A DNA stretch of 64,000 bases, taken from NCBI GenBank assembly GCA_030549495.1, contig JAUIRK010000673.1, positions 1,876,921 to 1,940,920 of the forward strand, written 5' to 3'. The first letter of the stretch is position 1, and each line of letters begins with the position of its first letter. This DNA is from Nectonema munidae (lineage: Eukaryota > Nematomorpha > Nectonematoida > Nectonematidae). Made by a program: the position numbers and the translations under genes. The notes under the pieces were generated by a model. It saw only the letters and a list, made by a program, of their open reading frames with translations. It made no database searches and had not been told where the DNA came from. This document shows, piece after piece, positions 62,001-64,000 of this stretch.

Positions 62001-63436
62001 TTCAGGTATATAGTAAGTTTTTGAAGACCCGGAAGGTATGTTGTCTTCCGCGTGGTTGGGCTTGTCAGACCAGTAATATTTTTGTGTTTATCAGAATAGG
62101 TACAAAATATTTTGTTTAATTTCGTAGGAATGTCGCTTCTGCATTGGTTGCTCGTGGCTTAGCTACAGTTATACGCTACAGACAAGGCGAAGAAAAACGA
62201 TCGCCATACTATGAAGAGTTGATTGCCGCTGAGAGTCAAGCGATTAAGAAAGGCGCTGGTGTGCACAGCACAAGTCCTCCGCCAGTAAACAGAGTGATCG
62301 AGATCAGCGGAGCTCCTAAAGCTCGTTCTTATCTCCCCTTTTTGATGCGTGACAATAGAAATCACATGGGAATCATTGAATTTGTTGTGTCTGCTTCACG
62401 ATTTAAAGTATTTTTGCCCAAAGAAAACTGCATCATTACTCTTCTCCTTTCTTGTAAGTGCTTCCCTAAACTACTTTTAATTACTTTATTAAGTTTTTAG
62501 AATGGTGAGTTAAAAATTCATTTTCTAACTGCCTTTACTTTTGTATTTATATATGGTTTCAAAAAGATAAATTATTGAGTCAAGGAATGACCTTCTCATC
62601 AATTGCTTATTTAAACAACTTTTTGACATAAAGAAAATTAAATATAAGTTCACTAAAATGATTTTCCTGATAAATAACCTTATTCTCATCATCAGACAGG
62701 GAAGGAGAACTCATTTTAATGGAGCCTGAATTGTAAGAAAGTTTATACATTTATTTATTTCAAAGGAGTTACAAAGGAGAAAGGAGCTCAGCCCACACCC
62801 TTTCCCTTTGCATTCCTCCATTTATCGAGTGGCCTGAGAAACTATTTATTATTTTTTAAGATGGCCTTTCTAGATGTAATAAGAAATCAAATTTATAATA
62901 AAAAAAATACTCGTTTGTATGAGTGACGAACATAAGAAATTTAAACCTTGATAAAGTCAGAAACCTAGCAAAGAAATAGAAAAGGACAAGCAGAGAATGA
63001 GCTCAAAGTAACAGAGAGGAAAGTTGTTATAAGCACTATTTGATACTTTAAGACAAAGCAATTAGGTAAGCATGAGCAGTATCCCCCATTTGGCCTCTTC
63101 AAATATATATTTCTCGCTACTTAACTGGGTATATTATATATATATATATGTATTATAGGATGAATGATGTTTTTTTAAACTCTCCTAATATTAAAAATAC
63201 TTATAAAGAAACTTTATTTTCAAAGTTCTGCCCCTGTTTAGAAATACTGTCCTAGATTGCATGTGTTTATTTTCAACTTTATCAATATCCTACGTTTTAA
63301 TTTTGTTTTGATTGTAGGTATCAACGCTCCAAAAATGTCAAGACCATCACCAGTATCTAATTCAGAAAATTTGGAAGCAGAACCTTTTTCAGAAGAAGCA
63401 TTAAAGTTTGTAAAAGAAATCGCTTTGCAGCATGAG
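44013..63436 (+). CDS. SND1: SND1 / Tudor-SN (p100), amino-terminal two-thirds
   Basis: RNA-binding protein built from staphylococcal-nuclease (SN/OB) repeats and a Tudor domain; in animals it acts in spliceosome assembly, RNA decay and transcription. Exons: 44013-44060, 44127-44258, 46720-46843, 48865-48943, 49594-49754, 51542-51633, 52032-52187, 53165-53271, 55905-55998, 56481-56572, 57011-57122, 58346-58428, 62128-62453, 63318-63436. Together they give 575 codons in a closed phase. The start [20 protein letters not shown] aligns with human SND1 just after its glycine-rich leader. SN1 about 9-150 ([20 protein letters not shown]), SN2 about 180-315 ([15 protein letters not shown]), SN3 about 330-480 ([25 protein letters not shown]), SN4 from about 505 ([40 protein letters not shown]). 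The rest of SN4, the Tudor domain and SN5 lie past the window. Introns are 66 bp to 3.7 kb; 49755-51541, 53272-55246 and 57123-58345 show nothing recognisable. Confidence 0.95.
44879..45249. mobile_element. Small hAT element in SND1 intron 2
   Basis: Left end CAGTAGCGTAGCCTAG, right end TTGCGCCACTT, flanked by ggcatatc (44871-44878) and ggcacatc (45250-45257), seven of eight matching. A TTAA element is nested inside it. Confidence 0.6.
44933..45056. mobile_element. piggyBac-type (TTAA) MITE, family 2
   Basis: TTAACCCTTTGAGGACCAG ... AGCCTCAAAGGGTTAA, 124 bp including TTAA at both ends. The interior differs from the family-1 MITEs at 5856 and 48498, though the terminal CCC(A/T) motif is shared. 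Confidence 0.75.
45836..45909 (+). repeat. Degenerate telomere-like C/A repeat
   Basis: A run of variants of CTAAC/CTAACCC (CTAACACTAAACC, TCAACCCTAACACTAAC, CTAAGACTAATGCTAA, CTAATCCTAACCC) covering about 74 bp inside SND1 intron 2. It resembles a decayed interstitial telomeric or simple-sequence tract. Confidence 0.5.
48498..48635. mobile_element. piggyBac-type (TTAA) MITE, family 1, second copy
   Basis: TTAACCCATTTAAGGCC ... GGCCGTAAATGGGTTAA, 138 bp with TTAA at both ends. The interior (AGCAGACGATATCTTAAA, ACGCAGACGATTTATATTC, AGCAGACGAAGATGAAATT) is the reverse complement of the element at 5856-5992 with few differences. Confidence 0.8.
55250..55513 (-). mobile_element. Internally deleted hAT element with transposase C-terminus
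   Basis: On the minus strand the element begins CAGGAGTGCCAAATTTGCGG at 55513 and soon enters coding sequence for [20 protein letters not shown] and [14 protein letters not shown]. This is the C-terminal 'CEQ.FS.MK..K...R..LTD.HL' motif of GTF2IRD2-type hAT proteins. The 5' terminus lies directly next to the 3' coding end, so the middle of the element was deleted. The other terminus is not identified. It lies antisense in an SND1 intron. Confidence 0.65.
59067..59787 (-). mobile_element. hAT element with transposase remnant, first of a pair
   Basis: Ends CAGGGCTGTAGCCAAA and CTCTACGGCTCTT; flanks aagctagt (59059-59066) and aggctagt (59788-59795), seven of eight matching. On the minus strand near 59380-59460 the frame reads [20 protein letters not shown] followed by RVLTSQRTS. 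This is the C-terminal catalytic-Glu block of TTF/ZMYM-type hAT transposases ('[13 protein letters not shown]'), here with Gly in place of the Glu. The 721-bp element is too short to be autonomous. Confidence 0.75.
59846..60431 (-). mobile_element. hAT element with transposase remnant, second of a pair
   Basis: Ends CAGAGCCCGCGTAAACC and GGGTGCTCGGGCCCTG; flanks tttccaag (59838-59845) and tttctaag (60432-60439), seven of eight matching. The minus strand near 60090-60210 reads [20 protein letters not shown] followed by [17 protein letters not shown], the same C-terminal block as in the neighbouring element but better kept. 586 bp, internally deleted. Subterminal GGGGGCTCAAGCCCCC-type palindromes are present. 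Confidence 0.8.
60432..62127. other. End of SND1 intron 12, no recognisable feature
   Basis: AT-rich intronic DNA following the hAT pair. I see no coding, RNA or repeat signature here beyond homopolymer runs. The acceptor TTTCGTAG|GAATGTC ends it. Confidence 0.4.
62695..62800 (+). repeat. Short dispersed repeat, copy 2
   Basis: Matches 36070-36200 over ATTTTAATGG, TAAGAAAGT and ATACATTTATTTATTTCAA. It lies in the SND1 intron between 62453 and 63318. A (TA)n microsatellite follows at about 63130-63150. Confidence 0.5.
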
Positions 63437-63572
63437 GTCTTGAATTTTCAGTCTTGAATTTTCCTCCATTTTTTCGTTCTAATTTTATGTTTGAAAAATA
63501 GTTACAAAAATCTAAAGTAAATTAAATAATTTCTAATTAGTTAGAACATTAGTGCTGAATGTTCCTCTAGAG

Positions 63573-63840
63573 CAGGGGTTCCCAATTCTGGGGCTTATTT
63601 TTCTCTGTGCAGATTGATGAAAGGTGTTAACCACCACAATACCTACAAATGGGTTTAGTACATTTACAGGTCGTGGCATCATGATTATATCCATTACATC
63701 TATAACAGATTTTAATGTAACTTCGAAGCAATTCCAGGGGGTGATCAACACAATCTAAATATATGTATTTGTTACAAAATATTGATTTACTTTGGGTCGG
63801 CAAGTAATTTTCTTGGGGTCGCAAAGACATTATAAATGAT
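63573..63840. mobile_element. hAT-like end with a retroelement zinc-knuckle scrap
   Basis: The left end CAGGGGTTCCCAATTCTGGG is a common hAT terminus, and GGGTCGGCAAG / GGGGTCGCAAAG near 63795-63825 look like subterminal hAT sequence. Between them the minus strand encodes KICYRCNGYNHDATTC and KPICRYCGG, a CCHC knuckle pair of the kind found in Gag or LINE ORF1 proteins. The coding piece is a truncated relic of uncertain class. Confidence 0.45.
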
Positions 63841-63883
63841 AATTATTTATAAGGGATTTGGCTGATATCAATGGATTAGACCA

Positions 63884-64000
63884 GAGGTAAGGAACCTTTT
63901 TTGCATGAATGCCGCCTTACAATTCATTGTCCCTCATAGAGGCCGCACTGAAAGAAAGAAAGATTTATTCATACAATTATAAAGAAAAAAGAACAGTTCG
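63884..64000. mobile_element. hAT-like element cut by the window edge
   Basis: CAGAGGTAAGGAACCTTTTT followed by GCCGCCTTACAATTCATTG and AGAGGCCGCACTG looks like the left end of another 'CAGNGGT..GGAACC' hAT element. Its right end is outside the window. Confidence 0.45.

Overview
The window is nuclear DNA from an invertebrate animal with a very AT-rich genome. The evidence is strongly A/T-biased introns with GT..AG borders, two conserved animal genes split into many short exons, and a dense load of hAT, piggyBac (TTAA) and LINE remnants plus a tRNA-derived SINE. I cannot place it to a phylum from the sequence alone.

Two host genes lie on the plus strand. The first is the large U2 snRNP auxiliary factor subunit (U2AF65, U2AF2). 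Its ten confidently traced exons run from about 23.67 to 36.51 kb and carry the tryptophan ligand motif, RRM1, RRM2 and the C-terminal UHM. Upstream, at 17.34-17.76 kb, four small exons encode two CCHC zinc knuckles and an RS domain. Their last exon ends in the one phase that joins in frame to the U2AF65 body if the first AG acceptor is used. The joined protein would be 451 residues with the ligand tryptophan at position 88, close to human Trp92. A zinc-knuckle/RS amino terminus on U2AF65 would be unusual and is the most interesting hypothesis here. The second gene is SND1 (Tudor-SN), 44.01 to 63.44 kb. It has 14 exons and 575 codons, from the start codon into the fourth staphylococcal-nuclease repeat; the rest lies beyond the window.

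Layout. 0-3.3 kb: a LINE scrap and a dispersed repeat split by a small hAT element. 3.3-6.5 kb: a decayed Hermes/hobo-like hAT transposon with an exact 8-bp target duplication, itself holding a small hAT and a small TTAA element. 6.8-7.4 kb: an unrecognised minus-strand open frame. 7.8-12.5 kb: a nest in which a hAT shell contains a 4-kb TTAA element filled with two different tandem arrays, both of about 150-bp period, plus another small hAT. 13.2-16.2 kb: a broken, comparatively GC-rich DIRS-like retroelement. 17.3-36.6 kb: the zinc-knuckle/RS exons and U2AF2, with introns holding a SINE, a hAT transposase gene split by a LINE, and several MITEs. 36.8-43.4 kb: a graveyard of hAT, LINE and two copies of an unnamed repeat-borne protein. 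44.0-63.4 kb: SND1, with intronic hAT and TTAA elements. 63.6-64 kb: further hAT ends.

Both host genes act on RNA. U2AF65 recognises the polypyrimidine tract at 3' splice sites. SND1 is a multifunctional RNA-binding and nuclease-fold protein linked to spliceosome assembly, RNA decay and transcription. Their neighbourhood here may be chance. All protein assignments come from reading motifs by eye; no database search was run.
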